Notes: generated by a model not told the origin, from the sequence alone. Positions 39,162 to 50,157 are shown, numbered from the stretch's first letter. The stretch is 64,000 nucleotides of DNA from Geoanaerobacter pelophilus (GCF_018476885.1 NZ_JAHCVJ010000002.1:434001-498000); one strand, 5' to 3'. Made by a program: numbers and translations.

Positions 39162-41087
39162 TCAGATGCCGAGCGCGCTGCGCCGTTCCATAACGATCCG
39201 TTCCATTTGGTCTGCTGCCGCGACCGGGTCTTCTTCGACGAAGAACCAGCCACCCAGAACCTCTTTCGCGTCCTGAGTAAGAATCCTGGTGACCTCTGGC
39301 CCGCCGAGAATCGGTGGCAGCGGCCAGAGATGGACCGGAATCCCGGAGCCGACAAAGTAGGCGCCGATGGCGACCGCTTTTTCCGTGGTCCACTCCGGGG
39401 CGGAACCGACCAGCGGCAGATCCGAGATATCGACCTTGAGATGGTCGGCAATGGCCCCGGCCAGGTTGAGCATGCGCGAACAGTCAACGCACGATCCCAT
39501 GTGCAGCACCGGCGGAATCCCCAGTTGCCGGCAGACCGCCTTTAATCCAGGCCCGGCCAGTTCCTGAGCCGACAGGTCCATTAGGCCAGCCTTGGCAGCG
39601 GCAACTGCCCAGCAGCCGGTGCCGATCACTAGGATGTCGCGTTTCAGGAGTTCAGTAGTAAGCACGCGATGGAAGTGGTCCTGTTGCACCTTGACATTGT
39701 TGCAGCCGACAATGCCGGCCACCCCTTTGATGGTGCCGTTGACAATCAGATCAATGAGCGGCTGGGGAGTGCCTCCCAGGGCCTTCAGGATCTCTTCGAC
39801 CGTGAAGCCGACCACTGCGGTTGCCGTGTGTTTTGGGATATAGACCCGCCCCTTGTTCCGGTTGGGGAAAGCGTCGATGGCGGTTTTGATGATCCGGCTG
39901 GCAATGGCGTCGGCATGGTGCTCGTCGAACTGGATGTGCAGGCTGCCGGGGATCTTGGCCTGTTCACTGGTGGTGATGAACTTGGTATGGAAACAGGAGG
40001 CGAGATCGGCAATCGCAGGATAGATGCATTGAACGTCTACGACCATGGCATCCACCGCGCCGGTCATGATCGCCAGCTCGCTGTGCGATTCGTTGCCGGC
40101 CATACCGACCCCCTGGCGCAACAGCACCTCGTTACCGGTGCAGCAGAGCCCGACCACGTTGACCCGTTTGGCGCCAACAGCTTCAGCGGCCTGGCGGTTC
40201 TCCGCCGATTGAGCCATCTCTGCTATCTTGGCCGACAGGATCGGTTCATGACCATGGACCACGACATTGACGCTCTCCTCTTCCAGAACCCCCAGGTTGG
40301 CTTTGACCGATTTTATGGTGGGCGTTCCGAGAAGGATGTCCTGCAGCTCGGTGGCGATCAGCGAGCCGCCCCAGCCATCGGAGAGCGAGCAGCGGACCGA
40401 CTGGGCCACCAGCGACAGCGGGTCATGGTCGCAGCCGAAATGGGTCCGGTGCAGGATATCTACAGCCTCGCGGTCGATGCCACGGGGGAGAAAGCCGGTT
40501 TTGGCGCCGGTAGTCTGGTACAGTGACTCTTCAAGAGCCTTCAGGCGCGCGAAGCGTTTGGCGGGCATGTACTTTTCCAGGAAGACGAGCGGCTCTTCAT
40601 CCTGGTTGCCGAAACAGTCGATGGCGACCTTTGCCACATCCGCCGCTATTTCCAGCTGTTGACGCCCGGTGGTCGGGATGTCGAGGCGGGCCGCGACTGC
40701 CATCAGCTTATCGGCATCAGTGATTCGATAATCGGTATTGCTGCCGTTGGCCACGGCCCGGAGCAGTTGGGCCACCTTGCGGCCATGATCGGAATGGGAG
40801 GAAGAGCCGACTGCCGCCATGCGCGCCAGGTTGCGGGCCACTATGGTGTCGGCGGTTGCCCCACAGACGCCATGGGTCGGGCCGTCGCCGAACGGATCGA
40901 TGCGACACGGACCCATGGAACAGATCCGGCAGCAGGTGCCAAGCTGGCCATAAGCGCATTGCGGCTGCTGTTTCTCGTAACGCTCCCAGATGTTGGAGTA
41001 CCCCTCACGATCGGCGATCCGCAGCATTTCCACTGCTGCCGGATCTACGCTCCTGTGGTCATTGTTTAATGCCTTCACCTCGTTCAT
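39162..41087 (-). CDS. cooS: Anaerobic Ni-Fe-S carbon monoxide dehydrogenase catalytic subunit
   Basis: Oxidises CO with water to CO2 and two electrons. 641 aa from ATG 41087 (RBS GGGGAGGAA), matching the CooS length of about 636; the frame runs on to 41432 without support. D/B clusters: CAYGQLGTCCRICSMGPCR. C-cluster and catalytic region: THFGCDHDP with the His-Cys pair, LCCTGNEVLLRQG, GCNNVKVQQDH, GTGCWAVAAAKAG and MGSCVDCSRM. All ligand-type cysteines expected for a monofunctional CODH appear to be there. Fifteen bases separate it from cooC. Confidence 0.96.
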   Translation of the reverse strand: MNEVKALNNDHRSVDPAAVEMLRIADREGYSNIWERYEKQQPQCAYGQLGTCCRICSMGPCRIDPFGDGPTHGVCGATADTIVARNLARMAAVGSSSHSDHGRKVAQLLRAVANGSNTDYRITDADKLMAVAARLDIPTTGRQQLEIAADVAKVAIDCFGNQDEEPLVFLEKYMPAKRFARLKALEESLYQTTGAKTGFLPRGIDREAVDILHRTHFGCDHDPLSLVAQSVRCSLSDGWGGSLIATELQDILLGTPTIKSVKANLGVLEEESVNVVVHGHEPILSAKIAEMAQSAENRQAAEAVGAKRVNVVGLCCTGNEVLLRQGVGMAGNESHSELAIMTGAVDAMVVDVQCIYPAIADLASCFHTKFITTSEQAKIPGSLHIQFDEHHADAIASRIIKTAIDAFPNRNKGRVYIPKHTATAVVGFTVEEILKALGGTPQPLIDLIVNGTIKGVAGIVGCNNVKVQQDHFHRVLTTELLKRDILVIGTGCWAVAAAKAGLMDLSAQELAGPGLKAVCRQLGIPPVLHMGSCVDCSRMLNLAGAIADHLKVDISDLPLVGSAPEWTTEKAVAIGAYFVGSGIPVHLWPLPPILGGPEVTRILTQDAKEVLGGWFFVEEDPVAAADQMERIVMERRSALGI

Positions 41088-41221
41088 AGATTCCTCCCCG
41101 CGGTTAGCTTCCGGGATCAGGTTAATCGATGAGGGGGACATACGGAAACACCAGGCTTGCAAAAGGGGGCTGGAACTTGTGAAGGGTAGGATTTTTCGGG
41201 TAAACGGATTAGAACGCAGGG

Positions 41222-41926
41222 CTACTTCAAGCCGACAGCGACCAGGAACTCCTGCATCTTGTCCCGGCTGATAGGCAGGCGCACCTCGTTTCCGGCGATC
41301 TCCACCGAGCATTCGGGCGGGTCGCGCAGCACCTTGCGCACCTTGGCGGTGTTGACCAGATAACTCCGGTGAATGCGATGGAACATCTCCTGGGAGAGCC
41401 GTTTCTCCACGGCGCCGAGCGCGAGGTCGCAATGGTACTCACCGGATTCGGTGCGAACCGTGGTGTAGATGTTGTCCGCCTTGAAATAGACGATCTCTTC
41501 CGGTTTGAGGAGGTGAATCTCGTTGCGGGAGGTCACCGGAACCCTTGTCAGCTTCCGCTCGGTCGCGATATACGGCGTGATGTCGTAAAAGAGCGCGCTG
41601 ATCCTCTCATCAGCCATCTCCCGATCGACCAACGGGATCAGTTTGATAAGCAGATAGCGGTCCTGGCCATCGCTGCGGATGATCTTGAGCGAAAGCGGGA
41701 TCTGCCGTTTCGCCTCAGCAGCAAGGCGCAGCATTTCGCTGACTCGGCCGCGGTTCTCCTCGCTGTGAAAACCGAAAATATCTCCCTGGAACAGCTGTTC
41801 CCGCGAGACCCCGCTGAAGAGCAGCATGAACATGCGGTTGATGTGGGATACCCTCATATCCTGGTTCAGGATAACGATCCCAGGCTCGATCTGTTCAATA
41901 ATGTTGAGCAGAGTGCTTCTCCCCAT
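41222..41926 (-). CDS. RcoM-like PAS-LytTR regulator of CO metabolism
   Basis: One-component regulator of 234 aa. Residues 1-120 are a PAS domain (IEPGIVILNQDMRVSHINRM); His54 in GFHSEENRGRV aligns with the haem-ligand His74 of Burkholderia RcoM by my recall. The distal Met of RcoM has no clear counterpart. Residues 128-232 are LytTR: RNEIHLLKPEEIVYFKADN, FHRIHRSYLVNTAKVRKV. It sits directly upstream of cooS on the same strand, so a CO-responsive activator that also heads its own operon is likely. Gene name left blank because the haem has not been shown. Confidence 0.82.
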   Translation of the reverse strand: MGRSTLLNIIEQIEPGIVILNQDMRVSHINRMFMLLFSGVSREQLFQGDIFGFHSEENRGRVSEMLRLAAEAKRQIPLSLKIIRSDGQDRYLLIKLIPLVDREMADERISALFYDITPYIATERKLTRVPVTSRNEIHLLKPEEIVYFKADNIYTTVRTESGEYHCDLALGAVEKRLSQEMFHRIHRSYLVNTAKVRKVLRDPPECSVEIAGNEVRLPISRDKMQEFLVAVGLK

Positions 41927-42037
41927 TCATCCTCCTCGGCAACCGTTAACGGACCTCTGCCGCTTTTCTTTGCTCAGCTCTGCGTTGCGCTGCGAGTCAT
42001 TGCCGTGGTCCCTGGCCATTATCAGGTAGCTAAAGGG

Positions 42038-42068
42038 GGAGTATATACCACTCCGAATGTTCGTTGAA
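42038..42068 (-). promoter_or_regulatory. Promoter with inverted repeat ahead of the CO operon
   Basis: Minus strand: TTCAAC (42068-42063), 17-base spacer, TATACT (42045-42040). The repeat GGAGT-N7-ACTCC (42054-42038) covers the -10. It lies about 110 bases before the RcoM-like start codon. Confidence 0.5.
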
Positions 42069-42081
42069 TACCCCAAATAAC

Positions 42082-42109
42082 AAAAAGACCGGGATGGCCC
42101 GGCCTTTTT
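42082..42109. terminator. Bidirectional terminator between PstS-like gene and CO operon
   Basis: AAAAAGACCGGG-ATGG-CCCGGCCTTTTT with one mismatch; T-runs on both strands. Confidence 0.82.
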
Positions 42110-42146
42110 GCTCAAGTATATATGGCGATAACAGCTTTTTAGGCTG

Positions 42147-42887
42147 TCATTTCTCCGTCGTTTTGATGAAATCAAGCAGCTTTTTAACCTTAGCCGAAGG
42201 CGCCCCTTTGGTTATCAGGGTAATTGGCCGAGCGACTTCCGGGGTTTCCGGCGACCGAACCGATGAGTTGACTATCGCCTGAGGTCCAATGCCGACTGCC
42301 TCCGGATTGGCAGCAACATTCTGCCGGATATCCTCGGCGGTCGATGCCGGGATTACCTCACTTGAAGGCTTGGCGCCATCCATGACATTTTTGATGAACA
42401 TCGAGTTGGTTCCCTGGGTGAGACTTCCCCAAACAACCAGAACCGCCAGATCCTTACCTCCGACTTCCTTCCAGTTATTGATCTTGCCGCTGAAGATCCC
42501 GGTAAGTTGCTCCTTATTGAGTTTTGCCACCGGATTATCCTTGTGCACAATGACCACGACCTTGTCTTTGCCAATAATAACCGGCTTGTACGCGGTCGGA
42601 TCGGCAACGACAACCCCTTCTTTTTTCAGGAGTGCCAGCCAGTCGTCATAGGACAGTCCGGCGGCAGCGGCATCCACACTACCTCGATCCAGATCAACGA
42701 ACGCCTGTTTGGGGCCGTTGGCGACAATGGAGAGACTCACTCCTGTGCTTTTTTCAAAAGCGGTCTTGGCTGGCTTGAGCACGTTTTCTGTGGGTGCGGC
42801 GCCGGCCCCGATTTTCAACTCTTCAGCCAGGGACGGGGCCGCAGCTAACAGCAATGCCATTAAACAAAGAATGGTTTTTCGCATCAT
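42147..42887 (-). CDS. PstS-like periplasmic substrate-binding protein
   Basis: Exported binding protein of 246 aa from ATG 42887 (RBS AAAGGAG). Signal MMRKTILCLMALLLAAAPSL followed by AEE. The phosphate-binding (PBP-like) fold is seen in KIGAGAAPTENVLKPAKTAFE, VDLDRGSVDAAAAGLSYDD, IIGKDKVVVIVHKDNPVAKLN, FSGKINNWKEVGGKDLAVLVV and TQGTNSMFIKNVM. No transporter subunits are near. It parallels the C-terminal domain of the cytochrome fusion at 24633, so this may be an anion sensor or carrier rather than an ABC uptake part. Confidence 0.85.
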   Translation of the reverse strand: MMRKTILCLMALLLAAAPSLAEELKIGAGAAPTENVLKPAKTAFEKSTGVSLSIVANGPKQAFVDLDRGSVDAAAAGLSYDDWLALLKKEGVVVADPTAYKPVIIGKDKVVVIVHKDNPVAKLNKEQLTGIFSGKINNWKEVGGKDLAVLVVWGSLTQGTNSMFIKNVMDGAKPSSEVIPASTAEDIRQNVAANPEAVGIGPQAIVNSSVRSPETPEVARPITLITKGAPSAKVKKLLDFIKTTEK

Positions 42888-43074
42888 ATGAACAACTCCT
42901 TTCGATGATTGCTGCATGGGGTCCGCGGGACATCAGAGTATCCGGGATTGAACAGGTCGATCAGTAACCGGTCACATTTCTTGCTGTGCAATAAGCTGCT
43001 AGGCATATAGCCAGCGCCAAATCATTACCTGTTGTATCGGCAATCACTCAGCCAACTTGAACAGTAATCCATCG

Positions 43075-44805
43075 TTAGGTATGAGCAAAGCCTGATGAAG
43101 GGAACTCGCACGCCGGCACTGGTTTGCTGAACAGGAAACCCTGTACCGTCTGGCAACTATTGGTGCGCAAGTACTCCAGCTGTGACATAGTCTCAACTCC
43201 TTCTGCAACCACTCGCATGTTCAGGCAGTGTGCCATGCTGATGATGGTGCTGACGATCATGGAGCTGTTCTGGTCATGTGACAGCGATGCAATGAAAGAT
43301 CGATCAATTTTCAGTTCGCTGATCGGCATTTTCCGGAGATAGCAGAGAGATGAATAGCCCGTGCCGAAATCATCGAGTGAAAGAGAGACCCCTAGTACCC
43401 GTAACTTTCCAAGAGTGTCGATGGTATCAGCCACATCCCTCATGACAATACTCTCGGTCAGTTCAAGACAAAGGAATGACGGATCCATTCCCGTCTCGGC
43501 AAGGATAACCGCCATCTTTTCAACGAACTGAGCTGTATGAAATTGCACTGCCGAAACATTTACCGACATGGTGATCGGCGGATAACCGGCCAAGAACCAT
43601 TGACGCTGTTGGACGCATGCTGTTCTCAGTGCCCATTCGCCGACATCAAGGATAAGACCGGACTCTTCCAGGGCTGGGATGAACTCTCCCGGTGGAACAA
43701 GCTTCCCTCCATCCGGCTGCCATCGGATAAGCGCCTCCGCCCCGGCGATTTCACCAGAAACAACATCGACCTGGGGTTGATAATGAAGGACAAACTCATT
43801 TTTTTCCAGAGCACGTCGCAACCTGGTTTGCAGCGTTATCCAGCCTGTTGACCTGGCGGAAATCTCGGCATTGTAGATCCTATAACTGTTTTGACCCTGT
43901 TGCTTTGCGCGCGACAAGGCGGTATCGGCATTCTTCAGTAGATCGTCAATGGTCTCGCCATCAATTGGGGAGCATGCTATACCGATACTGGCAGTAATGA
44001 GCAGTTCTTCTCCCTTCAGATTGAAAGGAGCGGCAAATGCAGATTTTATGTTGTCTACCAGTTGCTCAAGATTTTCGGGGCATGGTGGCGCATCCAGGAT
44101 CTTTAAACAGGCGAACTCATCGCCGCCGAGCCGTGTCAGCAGGTTGCTCCCCGAGGACATTGCTCGCAAGCGATCGGCAACTTCTATGAGCAGCTGATCT
44201 CCGGATTCGTGATCAAACGATTCCTTTATAGCCTTAAAATTATCAAGATCTATCAGCCCCAGGCAGCCGGCAGATTCATGCATAAGCATTTTACCGCCCT
44301 GCTCTCTGAACATCTTCCGATTGGGCAGGCCAGTCAACGAATCAAGGTCCTGATCCCGCATTAATTTCTGTTGTAAGTCGCAGTTGCGCTCTGCTTCTCT
44401 CTTGAGATCCTCCGAACGCGCCAACATCTTGTACGCCAACTGCTCGAGGGCGGCCAACTCGCGAATCGGCTTCGAGACGTAATCCCATGCCCCGCGCTTC
44501 ATCGACTCAACCGCATCCTGAAGCATCCCGGCGCCGGATACGACAATGACCGGCGTTAGGGGGCTCTCGCGGTGCATCACAGGAATGATTTCCAGGCCGT
44601 GAACGTTCGGCATGCAGAGGTCGGCAAAAACGATGTCAGGTTTATGGGTGCGGAATGCAGCCAGCCCCTCATTGCCGTCAGTCGCCTCTATGACGGTGAA
44701 CCCGCTGTCTTCGAAATAGTCGGCAATACTTTTTCTGAGCCCGATCTCGTCTTCAATCGTCAGCAGTGTCAGCCCGTTCTTTCGCTCCTCAATCTCTACA
44801 TTCAT
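43075..44805 (-). CDS. Receiver-GGDEF-EAL cyclic-dinucleotide protein
   Basis: Three-domain protein of 576 aa from ATG 44805 (RBS AGGGTGA; GTG at 44814 is a weaker option). Receiver residues 10-125 with phospho-Asp in VFADLCMPN and KP in [14 protein letters not shown] residues about 150-315: [10 protein letters not shown] intact, but the base-reading Asn of the usual F-K-x-I-N-D is Lys ([14 protein letters not shown]). EAL residues about 330-570: [45 protein letters not shown] all present, so hydrolysis of c-di-GMP is expected. It follows the large kinase by 20 bases and is its likely output. Confidence 0.93.
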   Translation of the reverse strand: MNVEIEERKNGLTLLTIEDEIGLRKSIADYFEDSGFTVIEATDGNEGLAAFRTHKPDIVFADLCMPNVHGLEIIPVMHRESPLTPVIVVSGAGMLQDAVESMKRGAWDYVSKPIRELAALEQLAYKMLARSEDLKREAERNCDLQQKLMRDQDLDSLTGLPNRKMFREQGGKMLMHESAGCLGLIDLDNFKAIKESFDHESGDQLLIEVADRLRAMSSGSNLLTRLGGDEFACLKILDAPPCPENLEQLVDNIKSAFAAPFNLKGEELLITASIGIACSPIDGETIDDLLKNADTALSRAKQQGQNSYRIYNAEISARSTGWITLQTRLRRALEKNEFVLHYQPQVDVVSGEIAGAEALIRWQPDGGKLVPPGEFIPALEESGLILDVGEWALRTACVQQRQWFLAGYPPITMSVNVSAVQFHTAQFVEKMAVILAETGMDPSFLCLELTESIVMRDVADTIDTLGKLRVLGVSLSLDDFGTGYSSLCYLRKMPISELKIDRSFIASLSHDQNSSMIVSTIISMAHCLNMRVVAEGVETMSQLEYLRTNSCQTVQGFLFSKPVPACEFPSSGFAHT

Positions 44806-44825
44806 GCAAATCACCCTGACGTTTC

Positions 44826-47800
44826 TTACTTAAGCGGCAGCAGCACCTTGAAGCTGCTTCCCGCTCCGAAGGCGGAATCGACTAAGATTTGGCCACTGTG
44901 GTTATTGACAATAAGTGAGTAGGCAACGGAAAGCCCCAGTCCTACGCCTCCGCCAACTCCTCTGGTAGTAAAGAACGGTTCAAAAAGTCTCGGGATAAAC
45001 TCTGGCCTGATCCCTGAGCCGTTATCTTCGATTTCAAGCTGGGCAAATCTGCCTTGTATGGATGTACGGATGATTATTCTTGGATCTTTGGCAGGATCAG
45101 CGCCTGACAGCGCCTGGGCAGCATTCTTCAGGATATTGAAAATCACCTGTTCGATCTCTTGAGCATTGACAGGCACTTCCGGCAGATCTGCAGCATATTC
45201 CCGGATAATGTTAAGCTGGTGAAACTGAAATTTCTTCTTCAGGGTATAGTCAGCTGCCGCGAGAGCTATTGCCTTGTCGGCAAGATCCGAAAGACGGGAC
45301 ATCTCTACCAGGGAAACGCTCTTTTGGCTCAAGGTGAGCAGGTTCGAGACAATATCGGCTGCCTTGTTCACTGACACATCGATATGCTTGAGCATTTCGA
45401 TAATCCCTCTATGTTCCATATATGTCCGGATTTTATCGAATTCCATGCCGATTTCTGCGGCCGCCTTTTCGTTTGCATGGAGACCGGGGGAAACCCGGCG
45501 GATTATATTCTGGGCGTTCTGCAGGATAGCACCGAGAGGGTTGTTCAGTTCGTGGGCCGTACCTGCGGCAAGACCGCCGACGGTCATCATCTTTTCAGTT
45601 TGGACCAGCATCTCCTGAAGCCGCTTGCGCTCGGTTATATCCTGCCCAACGCAGAGAATTTCTCTGAGGTTGCCGTTATCGTCCAGGCAAGCCTTATTTG
45701 ACCAGGAGATGCGTATCCGTTCGCCGCTTTTTTTGATGTTCTCGTTCTCGTTCAAGGCATATTTTTCTGGGCTTTCGCAGATACCACTGATCATATCCGC
45801 CAGGCATTGACCGGCACTTCCCTCTTCCTGCACAATAGTTCCGATGACGTGCCGACCGATCAGTTCATCTTCGGTGTAACCAAAGAAACGTTGGGCAAAC
45901 TCGTTGAAAAAAGTAACCCGTCCGCAAGTATCCATCCGAAGGATAATACTGTTGGCATTTTCCACCAGTTCCCGGTAGTTGCGCTCGCTCTCCCTGAGAG
46001 CGTTCTCAGTCTCGGCATGCTCTATGGCGATGCTGGCAAAGTGGGCTGCCGACTCTATGAGCCGGATCGCATCAGGTCCAGGCAAGCGGCTTTCTCGATA
46101 ATAGATAGCAAAGGTGCCGAGCAGCTTGCCGCCAGAGGAGAGAATCGGCTCGGACCAGCATGATTTAAGGCCGGCTTCAGCTGCCGGATGAAAGTTTCGC
46201 CAGTAAGGGTGGGTATCGATATTTTCGACGATTACCCGCTCCCGGAGATAGGCAGAGGTACCACAGGAGCCGATGCCTTTGCCGATGCGGGTACCGTCAA
46301 CAGCCTTTATGTAATTATCCGGCAGACTTGGAGCTGACCCGTGGAATAGCCTGGTCCCCTCTTTGTTGGCAAGCAGGATGGAGCATAGTGCCCCTGGTTT
46401 CTCACGTTCCACTGATAGGGTGATAACATCGAGAACCGCTGAAAACGAACTGCCTTTGGCAATATGCTCAAGTATTTCAGAGCGAGACCGTTCACGTATC
46501 TGGCTCTGCTTTTTCTCGGTAATATCGCGAACAGATTCGATGGCGCCGATCAGCTTGCCGGAGGCGTCATAAAGTCGCCGGGCTGTCCCCCAGAGATACA
46601 TCCCCTCAGTGCGAAAATGCGGGACGAATATCTCTGCGCCGACGGCATCCCCGCTTCGCTCGAATGAAACATAGCTGTTTTCAAGTTGGGGATTTGGCTC
46701 AAGAGCAACATCGATAAGGATTGGCCGCCGTTCTCCATAGAAGGGGATGGCATATTCGTAATTGTCCTTGCCAAGCATGGCCTCTGCCTTAAAACCGGTC
46801 ATCTCTTCGCATTCCCTGTTCCAAGCGATGATCCGGCCCATGGTATCTATTGCCCAGGTGGCATCAGGCAAAGAGCTGACAATATTAGCCAGGTTCTGTT
46901 CATTCCTCCGTAAGACCAGTTCGGCCTGTTTTCTGGCATTGATGTCTCTGGCGATACCGGTTGTGCCGATCAGCTTGCCGGCATTGTCCAAAACCGGCAT
47001 TTTGACCGTTTCAATCCACGTACGGTTGCCTGCCGTGTCTGAAATCAACTCTTCACCACTCTTTTGCGCCAGGGAGTCCATGACAAGAATATCGTCTCGC
47101 CGGTATTGTTCAGCGAGGTCGAGGGGCCAGATGTCGCTGTCACACTTTCCGGCAATTTCTTGCGGAGTACGCCCGCAGGCCTTGCAGAAAGCTTCATTGA
47201 CCGTCAGAAAGCGACTTTCAACATCCTTGAGCCACACCATGTCCGGGATATTGTCGAGAATAGCCTGCTGCTGGAACTGTAGAGACCTGAGGGCATCTTC
47301 GGCATTTTTACGCTCTGAGATATCGAGAATGCTGCCTACCAACCCTCCGAGAGATCCATTATGGTCTGAAAACCGCGATTTATAAAAAATCACATCTCGG
47401 AGGACGCCATCAGCATTCTGAACCCTGGATTCATACTGCTGGATTGTGCCATGCGGGGAGTTGAAAAGCTTTGTATCGCTTATCCGGTATTGATCAGCTA
47501 TCTCAGGAGGAGCAACATCGTAAACAGTTTTCCCGACAAGAGAATCTCTGGGAATGCCGAGATACATCTCAAAAGCCTTGTTGCAGCCAAGATATCTGCC
47601 ATTTAGATCCTTGTAAAAGACAGGGTTTGGTATGGAATCAATCAGCTCCTGCATGAATTTGATCGCCAGTTTCTGGGCTGTCGCGAAACGTTTACCGGCA
47701 AGGATTAGCAGCAGATACAGAATAGAGAAGATCGTGGCAATGGCAACAATTGCAAACACTATGTCCCTGCGGAGCTCATCATAACTGGCTAGAAAGGCAT

Positions 47801-48305
47801 TCTTTTCTACCCCGACATACAAAACACCGAGAGTGTCACCTTTGGCGTTTTTTATAGGGTCATAGGCGGTGAAATAAGGGTTACCGAGAATCGTTGCCTC
47901 GCCACGGTATGACTTGCCGTTGACAAAGATGGCGCTGTAGGCATCGCCGATCAGCCTGGTGCCTACCGCACGAGTGCCGTCATCTTTGAGGACGTTGGTG
48001 GAAACCCGGGTATCACCCATGAAGATTGTTGCCGTACCGCCAAAAATCTCCTGGATCTTGTCGGGCAGTTCATAGTTGCCATTGATAACATAGTCTCCGG
48101 CGAGCAACTTTCCCTCAACCACCCTGAACTCGTCCCCTTTTTGCCGGAGCAATTCCCAAAAGGTCTTTATTCTCCGCTCCATATCTATCCGGGACTGCGA
48201 CTCGGCTTCCTGGTAAATATGGGTGAGAGAAAAGGTAAAGGCAACCAGCACAGTTACCGTGAAAACCAGTACGGGAATGAGAACTATCCTGAAAGGTGAC
48301 GTCAT
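44826..48305 (-). CDS. Large membrane sensor kinase: Cache-like, four PAS, GAF, HisKA, HATPase
   Basis: 1159 aa. An N-terminal helix ([20 protein letters not shown]) and a second ([21 protein letters not shown], about 190) flank a periplasmic single-Cache-like domain with FFGGT-type [19 protein letters not shown] and [22 protein letters not shown] domains lie at about 215-330, 345-455, 460-585 and 770-890; a GAF at about 600-760. The kinase core has [20 protein letters not shown] with phospho-His, [11 protein letters not shown] (N box), IEDNGSGI and [13 protein letters not shown]. It ends without receiver, so an adjacent regulator must take the phosphate. Confidence 0.92.
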   Translation of the reverse strand: MTSPFRIVLIPVLVFTVTVLVAFTFSLTHIYQEAESQSRIDMERRIKTFWELLRQKGDEFRVVEGKLLAGDYVINGNYELPDKIQEIFGGTATIFMGDTRVSTNVLKDDGTRAVGTRLIGDAYSAIFVNGKSYRGEATILGNPYFTAYDPIKNAKGDTLGVLYVGVEKNAFLASYDELRRDIVFAIVAIATIFSILYLLLILAGKRFATAQKLAIKFMQELIDSIPNPVFYKDLNGRYLGCNKAFEMYLGIPRDSLVGKTVYDVAPPEIADQYRISDTKLFNSPHGTIQQYESRVQNADGVLRDVIFYKSRFSDHNGSLGGLVGSILDISERKNAEDALRSLQFQQQAILDNIPDMVWLKDVESRFLTVNEAFCKACGRTPQEIAGKCDSDIWPLDLAEQYRRDDILVMDSLAQKSGEELISDTAGNRTWIETVKMPVLDNAGKLIGTTGIARDINARKQAELVLRRNEQNLANIVSSLPDATWAIDTMGRIIAWNRECEEMTGFKAEAMLGKDNYEYAIPFYGERRPILIDVALEPNPQLENSYVSFERSGDAVGAEIFVPHFRTEGMYLWGTARRLYDASGKLIGAIESVRDITEKKQSQIRERSRSEILEHIAKGSSFSAVLDVITLSVEREKPGALCSILLANKEGTRLFHGSAPSLPDNYIKAVDGTRIGKGIGSCGTSAYLRERVIVENIDTHPYWRNFHPAAEAGLKSCWSEPILSSGGKLLGTFAIYYRESRLPGPDAIRLIESAAHFASIAIEHAETENALRESERNYRELVENANSIILRMDTCGRVTFFNEFAQRFFGYTEDELIGRHVIGTIVQEEGSAGQCLADMISGICESPEKYALNENENIKKSGERIRISWSNKACLDDNGNLREILCVGQDITERKRLQEMLVQTEKMMTVGGLAAGTAHELNNPLGAILQNAQNIIRRVSPGLHANEKAAAEIGMEFDKIRTYMEHRGIIEMLKHIDVSVNKAADIVSNLLTLSQKSVSLVEMSRLSDLADKAIALAAADYTLKKKFQFHQLNIIREYAADLPEVPVNAQEIEQVIFNILKNAAQALSGADPAKDPRIIIRTSIQGRFAQLEIEDNGSGIRPEFIPRLFEPFFTTRGVGGGVGLGLSVAYSLIVNNHSGQILVDSAFGAGSSFKVLLPLK

Positions 48306-48429
48306 TAGCGCTCCTTTTTCTGAAAGGGTGGACGGGCTCTGCTCATTACTGCGTCAAGTGCATAGCGCAGATCCCGTTGTGAACTTTCAGGGCAAAAGAG
48401 AAAAAGGAACCGTCTTTGGACCAGAGCAA

Positions 48430-50082
48430 TCACGCTGCAAGCTTGAACTGCTCCACCTGTGAGCGCAGCTCTTCGGCCAAACGAGCCAGTTCGGCAGCAG
48501 CGGCTGACGATTCCTGAGAGCCGTTAGCCGTCAACTGGACAACGGATGCAATCTGCTGAATGTTATTGGTTATCTCACCGGTTGTTGCGGTCTGCTCTTC
48601 GGCTGCAGTAGCTATCTGGTTGACCTGCATCGAGAGTGAGCCAATCTGGTCAAGAATGTTCTGGAGGGCTGCGCTGGACCGTGCGGCCTCAGAGGTGCCG
48701 GTTTCCACCTCCCTAACCCCTTCAACCATTGACTGTACTGCGCCGCGGGTCTCCTGCTGAATGGTCTTTATAGTTTGGGCAATCTGCTTGGTTGCGCTGG
48801 TGGTCCTTTCGGCCAGGGCTCGCACTTCATCGGCTACGACAGCAAAACCCCGTCCCTGCTCTCCTGCCCTTGCAGCTTCGATTGCGGCATTCAACGCCAG
48901 CAGGTTGGTCTGGTCGGCAATATCTTCTATGGTCCCGATGATCTCGCCGATCTCTTCGGAGCGTGCTCCAAGGGTCTCCACCTTTTGAGCCGACTCCTTG
49001 ACCCGGTCGGAGATAAGGCTCATTACGGAGATGGTGTGCTGCACGATCTCGGCACTGGTCAGGGCAGCCTCGTTGACCTTGCCGGCATTGTCGGCTGCAA
49101 CATGGCAGTTGCGGGCAATGTCCGATGTTGTTGCCGCCATTTCATCACTGGCAGTGGCAACGGTCTGGGTCTGTGCGGCAACCTGCTCAGTGCCTGTGGC
49201 GATCTGTTCTGAGGTTGAATGCAGCTGATTGGCGGCAGAAGCGACCTCAATCCCGTTTTGAGCAACAAGGGCAATGGTATGATTCAGTTTTTCCGCCATC
49301 AGATTAACTTCAACTGCAAGAAGACCCATTTCATCTTTGGTGTTTATCTGACAGCGGGTACTGAGATCGCCGGCAGCCAGGTTTTTCATGGCGGCAAATA
49401 CCATGTTCAATGGACCTGTCACAGAACTGGCAATAAAAAGACCGAGCAGGAACGCCCCGATGACCGAGGCGGCAATAATGCCAAGCGTTACGGCGAAGGA
49501 GCGTTTATATGTGGCGCTGTAGGCTGAGAACATCGCCGCCCCCTGCTTGACGTTCTCAGCAACAAGTGTGGCAACAGTCTCAGCAGGCTTGTTATAGAGA
49601 GGGGCGACAACGCCAGTGCCATATTTGATGGCATCGGAGAGGGCGCTCCCACTGCCGGCGGCATGCGCGGCAAGCAGCATCTCACCCAGCTTGGTACCTG
49701 TCATTACGTACTGGTCAAAACCGTCCTTAAAGGAGATTATCGCCTCAGCTTCACGGGCATCGAGCTTAAATGTCTGGAATTTTTTCAAAGATTCCCTGAC
49801 TGCAGAGGTTTTAGCAGAAAAGTCTAGCCACTTCTCCCTAAGCTTTACCTCATCTTTGAGTGCCATCATGTAGACAAGATCGAGCCGCATGGCGAGAAAA
49901 TCGCTCTTCATCTGGCCCAGCAGTGCAGTCTGCTCCATGCTGCTGTTAGACTCCGCCAAGCTGTGGTTGGCATTACGCATTCCCATCAGTCCTTGCGAGC
50001 CTACAACTGTCAGCGCCAAACAAGCAGATGTCACCAGAACCATCAGCTTTGTTCCGACCTTGAAATCACTCCATTTTTTCAT
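48430..50082 (-). CDS. Methyl-accepting chemotaxis protein (4HB-HAMP-MCPsignal)
   Basis: Chemoreceptor of 550 aa from ATG 50082 (GGGGGAAG upstream; ATG 50094 is also in frame). First helix [20 protein letters not shown], a four-helix-bundle sensor to about residue 185, a second helix ([23 protein letters not shown]), HAMP, and the signalling hairpin [40 protein letters not shown]. The tail ends in VEQFKLAA, without a CheR tether pentapeptide. It lies between the sigma54-type regulator and the large kinase on the same strand, so it may share their stimulus. Confidence 0.93.
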   Translation of the reverse strand: MKKWSDFKVGTKLMVLVTSACLALTVVGSQGLMGMRNANHSLAESNSSMEQTALLGQMKSDFLAMRLDLVYMMALKDEVKLREKWLDFSAKTSAVRESLKKFQTFKLDAREAEAIISFKDGFDQYVMTGTKLGEMLLAAHAAGSGSALSDAIKYGTGVVAPLYNKPAETVATLVAENVKQGAAMFSAYSATYKRSFAVTLGIIAASVIGAFLLGLFIASSVTGPLNMVFAAMKNLAAGDLSTRCQINTKDEMGLLAVEVNLMAEKLNHTIALVAQNGIEVASAANQLHSTSEQIATGTEQVAAQTQTVATASDEMAATTSDIARNCHVAADNAGKVNEAALTSAEIVQHTISVMSLISDRVKESAQKVETLGARSEEIGEIIGTIEDIADQTNLLALNAAIEAARAGEQGRGFAVVADEVRALAERTTSATKQIAQTIKTIQQETRGAVQSMVEGVREVETGTSEAARSSAALQNILDQIGSLSMQVNQIATAAEEQTATTGEITNNIQQIASVVQLTANGSQESSAAAAELARLAEELRSQVEQFKLAA

Positions 50083-50118
50083 CTCTTCCCCCATTGTGTC
50101 TGTTTTTAGTCCGGATAC

Positions 50119-50157
50119 TATTGGACTGCCACTGGTTTTTGCAGAATATTGGACTGC
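50119..50157. repeat. Direct repeat in the MCP-regulator gap
   Basis: TATTGGACTGC occurs twice, at 50119-50129 and 50147-50157 (28 bases apart), upstream of the chemoreceptor gene. Possible paired binding site. The remaining 50158-50389 shows no gene. Confidence 0.4.

Noticed and set aside
39148-39393. 82-residue N-terminal extension of cooC
   Set aside because: It overlaps cooS; CooC starts just before the P-loop.
41088-41432. 115-residue N-terminal extension of cooS
   Set aside because: It overlaps the end of the RcoM-like gene, lacks an RBS, and CooS proteins begin near the Cys cluster as at 41087.
43075-44805. GGDEF domain as a Hypr cGAMP synthase
   Set aside because: The Asp that becomes Ser in Hypr enzymes is still Asp (SGD); only the Asn is changed.
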